A stretch of 64,000 nt of DNA, from assembly GCF_026151205.1 (NCBI RefSeq), contig NC_087076.1, positions 436,001-500,000 on the forward strand, written 5' to 3'. The notes beneath the pieces are model-generated. The model ran no database searches, had not been told where the DNA came from, and saw nothing but the letters and a program-made list of their open reading frames with translations. The number at the start of each line of letters is the position of its first letter. The stretch's first letter is position 1. The DNA comes from Bolinopsis microptera. Taxonomy: Eukaryota > Ctenophora > Tentaculata > Lobata > Bolinopsidae. The translations under genes were made by a program, and so were the position numbers. This document shows positions 23,951 to 33,926 of the stretch, piece after piece.

Positions 23951-24814
23951 ATGAGCGATAAAAAGGAGCAGGAATGGTTCATAGCAGCCGAACTACCTGT
24001 CATATTCAGCGATCTTCTGGCTCGTTTTGAGGAGTTTGGTCCACTTTTAGCCCCTACTGACCCGGCTCAGAGCCTGCTTAGTCCCAAATCAGGTGATATA
24101 CCCAGTGAGACAATCCCACTGAGCTCTTCTCTCAGAGATGACCATGTCAAGGGTCATATTAAAATGAAGGGAACTCTGATCACTAAAACAGAGCTGTCTA
24201 TCGAGATAAACAACACTCCTGTCCCCATCAAAACAGTGGCGAGCATTAAAGAAGAGGAGCACAACCCCTGGAGGCTGTGTCAGCTGGGCCATGCTGCTAA
24301 CTACATGTTCTATGTGAAACAAAAGTGCGAGGACATTGCTAAAGGCAAGGTTACGGATATTAGTCTAGCCAAGAGAGCTCTAGACTTTATCCTGGATCAA
24401 ATAAAGCGTTGTAAACTGCAACTAGTCCTGCCTCGTCAAGACGTCGCGTCTACTTTTAATCGTAACTACTGTGTTTTCTCACCTGAGTTACCAGCCGGTG
24501 TTTTGGTAAACTTCCATATAAAGGATATAAAGTTGGTTCTCACCATTTCCTGTCTGAAAAACCCACAAGATCTGCATGTAAAAGACAAATATAGTCTACC
24601 TAAGAACGCTTACTGCGATCGTACAATAATGTTGAATGTTCATTGGATGACGGACATATTCGATAAACTTACTCAACTGCAGAACGAAATACAACTTGTT
24701 TACCAGAAACTCTCCGTTTTCAATCAGGCAATTTATCATAAGTGTAGATCTTCTGATGGTGCGGTTAGGGACCCAGTAACTGCGGTTAGGGAGGCGGTTG
24801 ACGATTGTTGTTAG
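23951..24814 (+). CDS. ROGDI: ROGDI homologue (RAVE-type V-ATPase regulator)
   Basis: A single uninterrupted 287-codon frame, the same length as human ROGDI as I recall it. Family features seen: DHVKGHIKMKGTLI near residue 43-58; WRLCQLGHAANYMFYVKQKC; a helical middle (SLAKRALDFILDQIKRCKLQL); FSPELPAGVLVNFHIKDIKL; and a C-terminal helix with VYQKLSVFNQAIY. ROGDI/Rav2-type proteins work with DMXL proteins to regulate V-ATPase assembly and hence organelle acidification; in mammals ROGDI also acts at synapses. The start was chosen from length and N-terminal fit. CCCTATAGATAG lies just before the ATG and could be a 3' splice site for a 5' UTR intron or a spliced leader. It is notable for being intronless. 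Confidence 0.93.
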   Translation: MSDKKEQEWFIAAELPVIFSDLLARFEEFGPLLAPTDPAQSLLSPKSGDIPSETIPLSSSLRDDHVKGHIKMKGTLITKTELSIEINNTPVPIKTVASIKEEEHNPWRLCQLGHAANYMFYVKQKCEDIAKGKVTDISLAKRALDFILDQIKRCKLQLVLPRQDVASTFNRNYCVFSPELPAGVLVNFHIKDIKLVLTISCLKNPQDLHVKDKYSLPKNAYCDRTIMLNVHWMTDIFDKLTQLQNEIQLVYQKLSVFNQAIYHKCRSSDGAVRDPVTAVREAVDDCC

Positions 24815-24817
24815 ATT

Positions 24818-25811
24818 CATCCTGGTAATGGGTTATTACTTTCGGCAATATAATACGGACCAGAATTAACTTTGGGTGTCTAAAGACAAGGATAATAACC
24901 TCTAGTAGCAGGGTGTATAACCTCTCTTTAAATTCATCATTGATAAGATTATTTTAAGATTATTGAAATTTCAAATTTTTCATGTTTTTTATGATTTGTG
25001 CTGTGTTTTTGATACATTGAGAAATTACACGATTGACACGTCATAGTGATGTGACTACATATTATCGCGCCATATTCCAATCCTTTATGAACGTTTGACA
25101 GTTGACATACGGGGGATCTCTTTCTATTTTCAGTATTTTTTTCCTATGTAACAGCGATTTGTCGTTCCTACCGAGAAGTCCGTTATAGAGAGTATTAGAG
25201 TTGCACGTAAAGCCAGTTTATAGTGTGCCGGTTATAGAGAGTATTAGAGTTACACGTAAAGCCAGTTTATAGTGTGCCGGTTATAGAGAGTATTAGAGTT
25301 ACACGTAAAGCCAGTTTATAGTGTGCCGGTTATAGAGAGTATTAGAGTTACACGTAAAGCCAGTTTATAGTGTGCCGGTTATGCCTTTCCAATTTCTCTG
25401 ACTTAGATTATTATTGGTGACATTCAATTAGATACATACATAATATTATTGACTTAAAAAAGAAGGTTTGGAAATATTTTCTTGTTTGATGATTGTATGC
25501 TGATCAATAGTGTGCTACTTATGTAAAATAATAAAAATGCTATTGAAATAAAATATCGTTTCTATGAAAAATTACAATAATGATTGCGTTTTCGTTTAAA
25601 CGAAAATATGATTTAAAAGTATTATTACTCAACAAAATTCCGCGTAAATTGAACTACAACTTGTCAAAAAATAGTAATGAAAAATGTGATCTTCTGAATT
25701 TTTAGAATTCATGATTGATGTTCGTTTCAATAAAATGAGCTTAATTAAGTTTCAATGCATGAAGTTGGCGTGAACTTTGAATAATCACTCCCTTCTATAT
25801 TATCAGTAGCA
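24818..25811. other. Intergenic with a 49-bp tandem repeat
   Basis: No gene recognised. A four-copy tandem repeat (about 25178-25381) has a 49-bp unit with GAGAGTATTAGAGTTACACG and GTAAAGCCAGTTTATAGTG. The rest is AT-rich. The stretch before SPAG16 ends CCCTTCTATATTATCAG, an acceptor-like sequence five bases before the ATG. Confidence 0.75.
25178..25381. repeat. 49-bp tandem repeat, four copies
   Basis: Four nearly identical copies of a 49-bp unit containing GTTATAGAGAGTATTAGAGT. Only the first copy differs (TTGCACG for TTACACG). Confidence 0.95.
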
Positions 25812-27575
25812 ATGCCGACACAAGATCCCATCTACTACATAGAGAAGGTGGAGATAGAGGAAGATGCTGAGAGTGTAGATTACGAAGAAGTAAAGTACGA
25901 TGACGACTTGTCAGACTCTGAAGCTGAGGAAGATCTGGAGACTGCACTCCGTTCTATCCAACAAAACTTCCAGATCGACGGAATGCAGGAGTCAGTCGAG
26001 ATTCCTAAAGCAACAGTATCCAGACGGCCTGAAGTTGTTGACGATTTCATCAGAAACTTTTTGATCCGTTACAAGATGACCAGGACCCTGGATGCGTTCC
26101 AGCGCGAGTGGTACGAGCTTCAGACACGTGGAGGACTGGAAAATCCTGAACTTGTCCCTGACTGCTACGTGCAGAATGAGGAACTCGAGAACAGAGTCAA
26201 GTTTCTTCAGCGTGAGATTGAGAAGATGAGACGCAGTGTCAACAAAGCCGGGACTCAATATATCAAGATGAAGAAAGAGCGGGATTACCATAGAATGCAT
26301 CATCGCAGAATAGTTCAGGAGAAAGAAAAACTGTTCACTGACATAAGACGCTTGAAGAAACATTACCAGTCTTACGAGCCTGCGCTTGAAGAGCTAAAAA
26401 ACAAGTACGAGACAGCGATGCGCGAGAAGATGTTGACTAAAATCGAGTGTGAGAAGAACATGAGTAAGATAAGCAACTTAACAACAACATTAACTAACTA
26501 CGAAACAGCTAGAGCTAGTGCCAATGAAGTTACTTTGAATCAGATGAAAGAGGTTGAACTTGACGAGATTGTTCAGAAGGCAGAAGAACCAAAGAAAACC
26601 TTCGAGCACCCCAAAGATTCTGTAATCCCTATTGAACCAGGGGCTAATCCTGACATTAACTCCAGTCTACCCGTAACTTGTCATCTCACTAAACCAGGAG
26701 GTTACCACCAGCAACACTCCTTCAAAGCGCATGACCTAGCAGTGAGTAACATGGCGCTACATCCGCTGCGTGACGTCATAGCAACCGTTAGTGACGACGC
26801 AACCTGGAAAATGTGGAGCGTACCAGATGGGGAACTTCTTCTGACGGGACGTGGTCACACCATGTGGATAGGTGGGTGTGATTTTCATCCTCAGGGCACA
26901 AAGCTAGCGACAGGTTCCGGTGACACATCGGTCAAAGTTTGGGATTTCAGTGAGGGTGAGTGCGTCTCAACGTTCAACGACCACTCCCACCCTGTGTGGG
27001 GTGTCGCATGGCACCACTCCGGCAACTTCCTCGCATCATGCTCCATGGACAACAGCAGCAAACTGTTTGATGTGGTTTCAGAGCGGTGTCGTTGTACTTT
27101 CAGAGGACACTCAGACAGCGTCAACAGTCTCACCTTCCTACCCTACTCTAACATTCTGTGTACTTGCTCTGCAGACAAGACCATATCCATGTGGGATATT
27201 CGCACAGGTCTCTGTGCTCAAACCTTCTACGGTCATGTCAACGCTATCAACAACGTAAGCTTCAACACGCAAGGTACAGCCATTGCTTCCTGCGACGCCT
27301 ATGGTATCGTGAAAATCTGGGATGTAAGGCAAGTGGTTGAAATCGAGACATACGACTTTGAGCCACACCCGGCTAACTCTGTACAGTTTGACACAAGTGG
27401 AGCTTGTTTGGCTGTAGCTAGTAACGATGGTAGTGTCAAGATGTTAGAAATTGAGAAGAACAAGGTTACAGAACTTAACGGCCATGAAGACGGTGTTCAA
27501 GGTGCTCTTTTCAATAGAAACGGTGAGATGCTCATTTCTGCCAGCTCAGACAGTACTGTGAAAATATGGTCTTGA
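25812..27575 (+). CDS. SPAG16: SPAG16/PF20, axonemal central-apparatus WD40 protein
   Basis: A single 587-codon frame. Order of features: acidic N-terminus (IYYIEKVEIEEDAESVDYEE); a LisH-like helix pair near 78-107 (DDFIRNFLIRYKMTRTLDAF, then EWYEL); a coiled coil about 125-235; then seven WD40 repeats from about 302 to the end (first HSFKAHDLAVSNMALHP, last DGVQGALFNRNGEMLISASS ending VKIW). SPAG16 (Chlamydomonas PF20) is a structural protein of the central pair of motile cilia and flagella. The match to the human N-terminus (YYLEQV..., EDFLCNFLIKMGMTRTLDCF, EWYEL) makes the orthology clear. It indicates that the organism has motile cilia. The human gene has many introns; here there are none in the coding part. 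Confidence 0.97.
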   Translation: MPTQDPIYYIEKVEIEEDAESVDYEEVKYDDDLSDSEAEEDLETALRSIQQNFQIDGMQESVEIPKATVSRRPEVVDDFIRNFLIRYKMTRTLDAFQREWYELQTRGGLENPELVPDCYVQNEELENRVKFLQREIEKMRRSVNKAGTQYIKMKKERDYHRMHHRRIVQEKEKLFTDIRRLKKHYQSYEPALEELKNKYETAMREKMLTKIECEKNMSKISNLTTTLTNYETARASANEVTLNQMKEVELDEIVQKAEEPKKTFEHPKDSVIPIEPGANPDINSSLPVTCHLTKPGGYHQQHSFKAHDLAVSNMALHPLRDVIATVSDDATWKMWSVPDGELLLTGRGHTMWIGGCDFHPQGTKLATGSGDTSVKVWDFSEGECVSTFNDHSHPVWGVAWHHSGNFLASCSMDNSSKLFDVVSERCRCTFRGHSDSVNSLTFLPYSNILCTCSADKTISMWDIRTGLCAQTFYGHVNAINNVSFNTQGTAIASCDAYGIVKIWDVRQVVEIETYDFEPHPANSVQFDTSGACLAVASNDGSVKMLEIEKNKVTELNGHEDGVQGALFNRNGEMLISASSDSTVKIWS

Positions 27576-28002
27576 GTGTTAGCGGTTACAGACATTAGAC
27601 TAGGTAACTGTACAGTGTACAAATATGTAAATACTCTTCAAACTGTTAAGCTATTCACTTTTTGTCTATTTTAGTAATACACAACTATCGAGATAGTAAA
27701 CACATATTTTAGGTGTGTATATTTATTTGTAATTTACAGAATGAAAATGATTATGAGTATTTTAAAGTGCAAACATTATTTTTTGTGTGTTCCCCTGAAT
27801 ATAATAATCGCACGCGAATATCTCGAACTGGAATCTGGTTACGGTTAGAGTTAAAGTAATAGGGTTTAATTACAGATGATGGAATTGAGTGGATCTACAA
27901 AACTGTCCGGCTTGTTAAAGCAGGACATGCTAACTCAAGTGTTTCACTGGTGGTAAAGATATTTCCAGGAATGTCATGGCTAAGAGTCTTCATGCTGCAT
28001 TG
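27576..28002. other. SPAG16 3' flank
   Basis: AT-rich 3' UTR or intergenic sequence. No other gene seen. Confidence 0.5.
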
Positions 28003-28415
28003 CAGTGGCGTAACGAAGGGCTCCGCCGACCCCACTGTGCTGAGTGTGCAGGAGGTTGCAATCTTATGGGGGCGCCAAATCGTCGTTTGAATGTGGGACA
28101 ATTTGGAAAAACTTAACTACGGTACTAGCAAAACTGTGCGTTTTGTGCTAGAAACACACTTTTTTAGAGATTTTACCGGCGTATCCTCTGAAATCATATA
28201 ATTTATTAAATTTTAGGGAGGGGCCCGGGCGCCAACTGGGGGGGTGGGCGGTTTTTCAGCGGGGGGGGGGGGGGCGCCAACAGGGGGGGCGCTTTTTCAG
28301 CGGGGGTGGGCGCCAACAGGGGGGTGGCACTTTTTCAGCGCCCCCCGCTGAAAAAGTTATGCAGCAGTGGCGTAACGTTGCCTGTTGGCGGCCAACAGGC
28401 AACGTTACGCCACTG
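28003..28415. mobile_element. hAT-like MITE with perfect 8-bp target duplication
   Basis: It starts CAGTGGCGTAACG and ends CGTTACGCCACTG. CTGCATTG is present directly on both sides (27995-28002 and 28416-28423), the hAT signature. The interior is G-rich with repeated GGGGGGGCGCCAACAGG, and a strong hairpin forms at the right end (28366-28415). There is no transposase. Confidence 0.9.
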
Positions 28416-28639
28416 CTGCATTGAGTATTGTATATATACTTACTTACTTTGGGCGATCCTCAATAAAAACTAAATAATCGGTTTTAAACTAAATAATCGG
28501 TTTTAAGTTTCCCTGCTCAGGGCGGTCTTCTCCAAATGAGATAATGTAGCACCAGTAGTATCACCTACTATCTATGATTATAATGAAGCACCTACTATCT
28601 ATCATTATTTCTTCACGGTTTTTATTCACCGAATAAAAA

Positions 28640-29190
28640 TTTGAATATTTTAGACCATGCCCATATAATATTAAATCACCTATATTGTTATTTCCGGACA
28701 TGCTAGACGCCCATTTATTTCAGATTACTGTGTCTGTAGATAATTAATTGCTGCATCTCATCTGAAAATTGAGGCCAAACGGATTTGAAATGACGAAGCA
28801 TTATCAAGCATTTTATGTAACTCGTTAACAAAATTGATTGGGTGATAATGTGATAGGACACCTTAATTGGGTTCCCTTGTAATTTAACGGGGTCACCTAA
28901 TCACCTGAACAGGTAATCCAATCACCTGATCACACGTAATGAATAAACTCGTTATGCCTCGTATCTCGGTCATCTGAGAAGCTACATCTCTCATTTTTTC
29001 AGATCAAACGTAATTTGAATGGCCAAATAAAATCCTATAAAATTTGGCTCGATCTGTTATATAATAATATCAAAACTATCAAATAAATGCTATAATGAAC
29101 CTTCACTCGAAAAAAATGAACATGAATATTCTTTGATTTAACACATTCCTCGAATGAGTGGTGATAATAAGTCATACCAAAATGAATACC
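28640..29190 (-). repeat. Degenerate copy of the 47657-48423 MITE family
   Basis: Read on the minus strand it follows the element at 47657-48423: GGTATGACTTATTATCACCA, then TGGCCATTCAAATTACGTTT, the GATCAGGTGATTGG block and the CCAAACGGATTTGAAATG block. Ends are decayed. It is one of several copies in this window. Confidence 0.75.
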
Positions 29191-29269
29191 CCGGAACACA
29201 AATCGCATACGGTGGTAAAGATTAGGCCCCATGTAGCCGGTGGGCCCGACATGATACGACATATCTCGA

Positions 29270-29350
29270 CACGTCGGGGTTTGTCGGGGTTTGTCAGGGT
29301 TTGTCGGGGTTTGTCGGGGTTTGCCAGGGTTTGTCGGGGTTTGTCGAGCC
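29270..29350. repeat. 12-bp GGGTTTGTCGGG repeats
   Basis: Seven or so copies of GGGTTTGTCGG in a row, with two further copies near 29456-29470. Weak frames on both strands across it (for example RQTPTNPDKP) are artefacts. Confidence 0.85.
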
Positions 29351-29489
29351 TGGAGGCTTTTTTTTCTTCTTTTTTTTTGAGTCTCCCAACAAAAAGCCGA
29401 GACGGAGTCATCAAGCTTTACGTGGAAAAACACTACACAAGAAGGCCTAGGATATGTCGGGGTTTGTCGGATATTTTGGGATGGTCGTG

Positions 29490-30000
29490 ACCTGAGTAGG
29501 TTGAGAGGTCGAAACTTGGTTTTTCTGATGGTTTGGGACAGGTACTTCCTATTTAACCATCAAAACGTGTTCCTAATACCCGGGAACATAAATCCCCTAC
29601 AGGGGTAAAGATTCTCAGTCTGGATTTGACCTGAATTTCTGGATTTGACCTGAATTTCAGCTTTTTTGGGATGGGCGTGGCCCCTGGGAGTGGTCTGAGT
29701 GGGTCAAGAGGTCGAAACTTGATTTATCTGATGGTTTGGGACAGGTACTAACTATTAAACCACCTAAACATGTTCCAAATATCCCGGAACATAAATCCCC
29801 TACAGGGGTAAAGATTCTCAGTCTGGATTTGTAGGGGATTTGACACGGATTTCAAATCCCCTACAAATAGTTGCGCATTGTTCCTGGGAGTGGTCTGAGT
29901 GGGTCAAGGAAGTACCAGTCCCAAACCATTAGAAAAACAAAATTTCGACCTCTTGACCCACTCAGACCACTCCCAGGGCCAGGCCACGACCATCCTACAA
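29490..30000. repeat. Direct and inverted duplicated block
   Basis: A segment with GTCGAAACTTG, GATGGTTTGGGACAGGTACT and CCCTACAGGGGTAAAGATTC occurs at about 29507-29630 and again at about 29713-29830, followed by an inverted partial copy at 29905-29990. It is probably a decayed transposable element. No coding content recognised. Confidence 0.7.
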
Positions 30001-30636
30001 AATTCAGGGAAACGTCTTCTGGGTATACTTTTCTGTTGGACGCGATAAGGTTATTTCAAGCCTTCTTGCGCTGTGGTGCTAACTACGAGTGTGCGCGCCG
30101 CGCGCGTATTTACGTTTCCATGGTGCAAAGGACTGGCTGTTACGTTTTCGCATGTCACTCGATGGTGTAATAAAATCTCCGCATACTGAGGGGGCTTGCC
30201 ACATAGGTCCGGGAGTTCAGAACGTTTAGGCAGGGTGCTAGGTTATGGTACACACTCAACTAGGTAGTCTGAGAGTCCGAAAATCTTCAAAAGGAGATGT
30301 CATCAGAGTGTGATCCACTGCCTGAGTAACCTGTGGATACAGGATAGAGTTCGCTAGACTCTATAATTATGGCAGGTAGTTAGGTAGTATCTTCTGTATG
30401 TTGCTGAGATCCAGTGTCCATGGTACCTGTTACCTAATTTTGAAGTAGGTGGAAGAAGGATAATCGATAATACTGACCCCACTTACTTGAGGAATTTTAG
30501 AAGACGAGCTAAACGAAAGGAAAAAGTGGATGTTGTAGAAAACAAAGGTAGTGAATATAATATATGAATATAACAAACAAATTGTATACATAACACGTCA
30601 AAATATGATGCTTGTATTTATCGTACAGAAATAAAA

Positions 30637-30694
30637 TAGAGCATAGTAATAATAAATAGTGTGTTGTTATAACAACACACTATTTATTATTACT
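30637..30694. repeat. 58-bp perfect palindrome
   Basis: Left half GCATAGTAATAATAAATAGT then GTGTTGTTA; the right half is its exact complement with no spacer. Two copies of CTATAAATAGACATTGT follow directly. Confidence 0.9.
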
Positions 30695-30759
30695 ATGCTA
30701 TAAATAGACATTGTCTATAAATAGACATTGTCATTCAACTAGGTCCTGGTAAATAGTCT

Positions 30760-31410
30760 ATGTAATAAGCGCCATGAGTTGGCACAGAATTTTTTGTCTC
30801 TGATTTTGATAAATTTGGTACCAAGAGTTGCCTCTAACTGTGAATAATGAAAATTCATCGTGTAGCACGATAACGTCGAGCTGTATGTGGGCCTGCAAGA
30901 GTGTACACAGGACGAAAAATGGGTAATTTATTGCTTAAAATGCCTATACACTATAACTCCTAACATATTGAATATTTTGAAATAATTCTTACAGGATCGT
31001 AATGAGCTTAGTCAAATGCAACTTTTGGTATCAAAATTATAATATTTGAAGCACCAAATTTTTCACAAATTTCACACAATGCACAAGTTGTGTTCAGATT
31101 TTAAAAATTTGAAAATAATTTTCCTTTAAATCTTAAAATATTAGTACTAAAAGTAAAAGTTTCGTCTCGATGAGCTGATTACGATTTCACAATAATTATG
31201 TGATAATAACTGAAAATGTGAAAGTTATAGCATATAGGCCAAAAACTAAAAATTTGCGCGAGGAGAACAAGCGCCGTGTAGCATTTTGAACGAAAATTTC
31301 TACACGGTGGATTTGTTTTATTCACATTTTTAATGTTTAAACAACTTTTGGTACCAAATTCATCAAAATCGGAGAAAAAAAGTTCTGAGCTCGCGCTTAT
31401 TACACTGACT
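30760..31410. mobile_element. Foldback MITE, about 650 bp
   Basis: The left end GTAATAAGCGCC and TTTGATAAATTTGGTACCAA match the inverted right end (TTGGTACCAAATTCATCAAA and GCGCTTATTAC), including the region around CGTGTAG. Arms are about 110 bp and imperfect. No frame. Confidence 0.7.
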
Positions 31411-31464
31411 AAAAGTAAAAAAGGAGTGCTAAGGAGGAACTTGAGTAGAGCGTGATATGGTTTG

Positions 31465-31550
31465 TAGGTTTACATAACCTACCAGGACGCGCGCCGAGTT
31501 GGACTAATGTTTGAAACAAATATTTTACGAGTATCACCCGTTAAGATATG
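31465..31550. repeat. Short dispersed element ending GTATCACCCGTTAA
   Basis: It shares TGTAGGTTTACA, ACCTACCAGGACGCGCGC, GAGTTGGACT and TATTTTACGAGTATCACCCG with 59711-59783. End fragments (GTATCACCCGTTAAAT) occur near 32280 and 60620. Boundaries are approximate. Confidence 0.75.
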
Positions 31551-33926
31551 GTGAGGGGGGATGCGGTTAACATTTGCTTTACTGGGCGGCGCTCAGCCTG
31601 TCATGTGTCATTCCGCCGAATCTTTATTGTTTATGGTAACATCTGCAAAGGCGTGGTGAGGGCCGAGGTGGCGAAGACGCTGGAACTCAAGCATAATACT
31701 GAGAAGTAACTGATGCCAACTAATATAGCGAATCTTGGAGTAATGTTAACGTTGGTCCTACGAAGATATCAGATATACTTTTTCTATCTGATTGGTCAGC
31801 GTCGACTGTAAGCCTTGGCCTTCCTTTCGGTGGCTTTCACAACGCGTCCTTTATTCACGATGTCAATCCTTCGCATCTCGCCGATCTGCATACGTGGTTG
31901 CGAGAAGCATTATTGGATGCGCGCGCGGCCCAGTAGTGCATCGCGCTACAAAAACGCGTCCCTATGTCTCCAACTCCTGCTGCTGGGGAGAGAAACTACC
32001 AAGGTATATACTACTAAATATATTTAACATAGATATCGACAACATAATCCGAGAGTCTTGAACCCCTGTCGGTTTAAAGACGGAGAGACAGGGACTTCCA
32101 GGGGAGGTCATGGCCTGCTATGTGCAACTCGTAGGAGTATGCAGTGTTCCTGGTGGGTGTTACTTCTAAATGTGTTTAACGGGATCGTCAAACAGTTGAT
32201 ACACAGTTGCCTAGGTGTCTACTAAGCAGAAACTTGTCTCTGGCCCTCGCTTATTTGATTATATCTCGAATTATCTCGAGTATCACCCGTTAAATTATAC
32301 AGTATCCTGCTCCTGAATATTTGGATGATGATTAATCACTCTACACTCGACTGTCACGTGACTTTTTCAACCCGTTCTCTAGCTGGTTCTGAACGACTAT
32401 TCGAAACCCTAACCCTCTAATCTGATCCCAACCCTAACCCAATCCTTAACAAAAACATATGCTGAAACCCTAACCCTAACGAGAAATTAGACTAACTTCC
32501 TTATACGGTCATATCACGTGATCGAGACAGTTTTTCGCCAATATCTCGTCAGGGGAGCATTTTAACTCTATGTCATGGGGGGTGATTCGGAATCAGCGTC
32601 CGAAAATACATCGATTGAAGTTGGTTTCAACTGTCCTTTTAGAACAATCTCAAAGATCGACTGTAGAGTGATTTAGCACGCTCGATTTCTTTGTTTATTG
32701 CGTTTTATTTTATTCTTATTTTCTTGTATCATGTATACTTTTTGGGTAAAATTACTTTTTATATTGGGTCAGACATTCCCATTGCAAGTTGACTTTTGAA
32801 TCGTTTAATCCGTTTAATAATACAAATATATGTCATCGAACTGTGGAAAGGCAGAAATTTGATGACGAATCAATCGCGAAATCACGAATGAGCGAAATTC
32901 TCATCTTTCGCACGCGCAAACTTTGACTCATTGAGCGGGCGTTGCAAATTCCGCCTTTAAAACCACACATTATAGACACTAGCAGAAACCCGTCTAACCC
33001 TAAAGTGGTGTCAAGACTCAAGAGACTAAAATAATTATTACCTATTTAATTCGCGTTTTTGACACCACTTCGGGGTCCAAATTTTGGGCTCTAAAACTCC
33101 TATTTCTTGGCCAATTTTTTATTTTTTCATGCTGATTTGAAGGCCATTAAAGCATTTGACCCAGTCAAAAAAGTTTCAGTTGTATATCTTTTACGGTTTT
33201 TGCGGAAAGTCGTGTTAAAGTTGATGCCGTGGTGTCAGTAAAATGGCACAGATAAATATATATATATATCGTCTCGCTTTATATATAGTAAGATATAGGA
33301 AGCATAACTGAGCTCCACAACCCAAGGTGTAGCCCAAATCCAGAATAAAAACCCACAAAATGAGAGGTTTATTATTCCTCAAAAACACTTCATTAATTAG
33401 CATAATTAGTATAAAAATAATGATTTTCGGTATATTTTCGGAATGCTAAAACAATTACCCCTCTTCAATGATAACACTAATGGTACTGGTACTAATGTTA
33501 CATTGAAGGGGAAATTTATCACGTGTGGTGCAGTTGTGGCGAAATTCTTGTTGCCTTCAACATTTGTCGGGCAAAATTCTGAATTTTGACCAGTATATAA
33601 ATCTATCTTGCTGTCAATAATGTAATGTTTTAAATAATTAAAACACATTTATTTAAAACAAAGCATCAATCATAACAATTATAAAAGCTAATCATTCTCA
33701 AAATAGTTAATCAATAATTTTGTTATCAGTTTACGATAAAATTAGGGATCTATAAAGATTTATCAACTGCCAGCAGCAACAGTACTTAACTGTGGTAAAT
33801 TCGCAACCCCTTTACATTAAGACAAAAAGATACAGAAATAAGGCTGATTCTATTTTCAAGTCAAAAAGTCAAACTAAATGAAAATGGCATGATGAATTAT
33901 ACCTGAGCCAACGTCTATTATATTAT
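31551..33926. other. Intergenic, repeat-derived; no gene recognised
   Basis: Contains an inverted copy of the GACAGGCTGAGCGCC segment (about 31580-31615), a GC-richer stretch 31790-32060 with weak frames but no recognisable protein, and CCCTAACCCTAAC motifs (about 32405-32490) within a repeat also seen at 2636-2830. The 3' UTR of the SNX gene must lie just left of 33927 on the minus strand. Confidence 0.5.
32400..32485. repeat. Interstitial telomere-like CCCTAA motifs
   Basis: Degenerate ACCCTAACCC runs. Similar motifs occur at 2636-2680 and 60980-61025, each with related flanks, so they belong to a dispersed repeat and are not a single telomere scar. Confidence 0.6.

Noticed and set aside
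29035-29490. Frames with RQTPTNPDKP repeats
   Set aside because: Produced by the GGGTTTGTCGGG repeat; open on both strands and without homology.
31792-32061. Possible short gene in a GC-richer stretch
   Set aside because: No homology, splice context or repeats to support coding; two overlapping frames are equally open.
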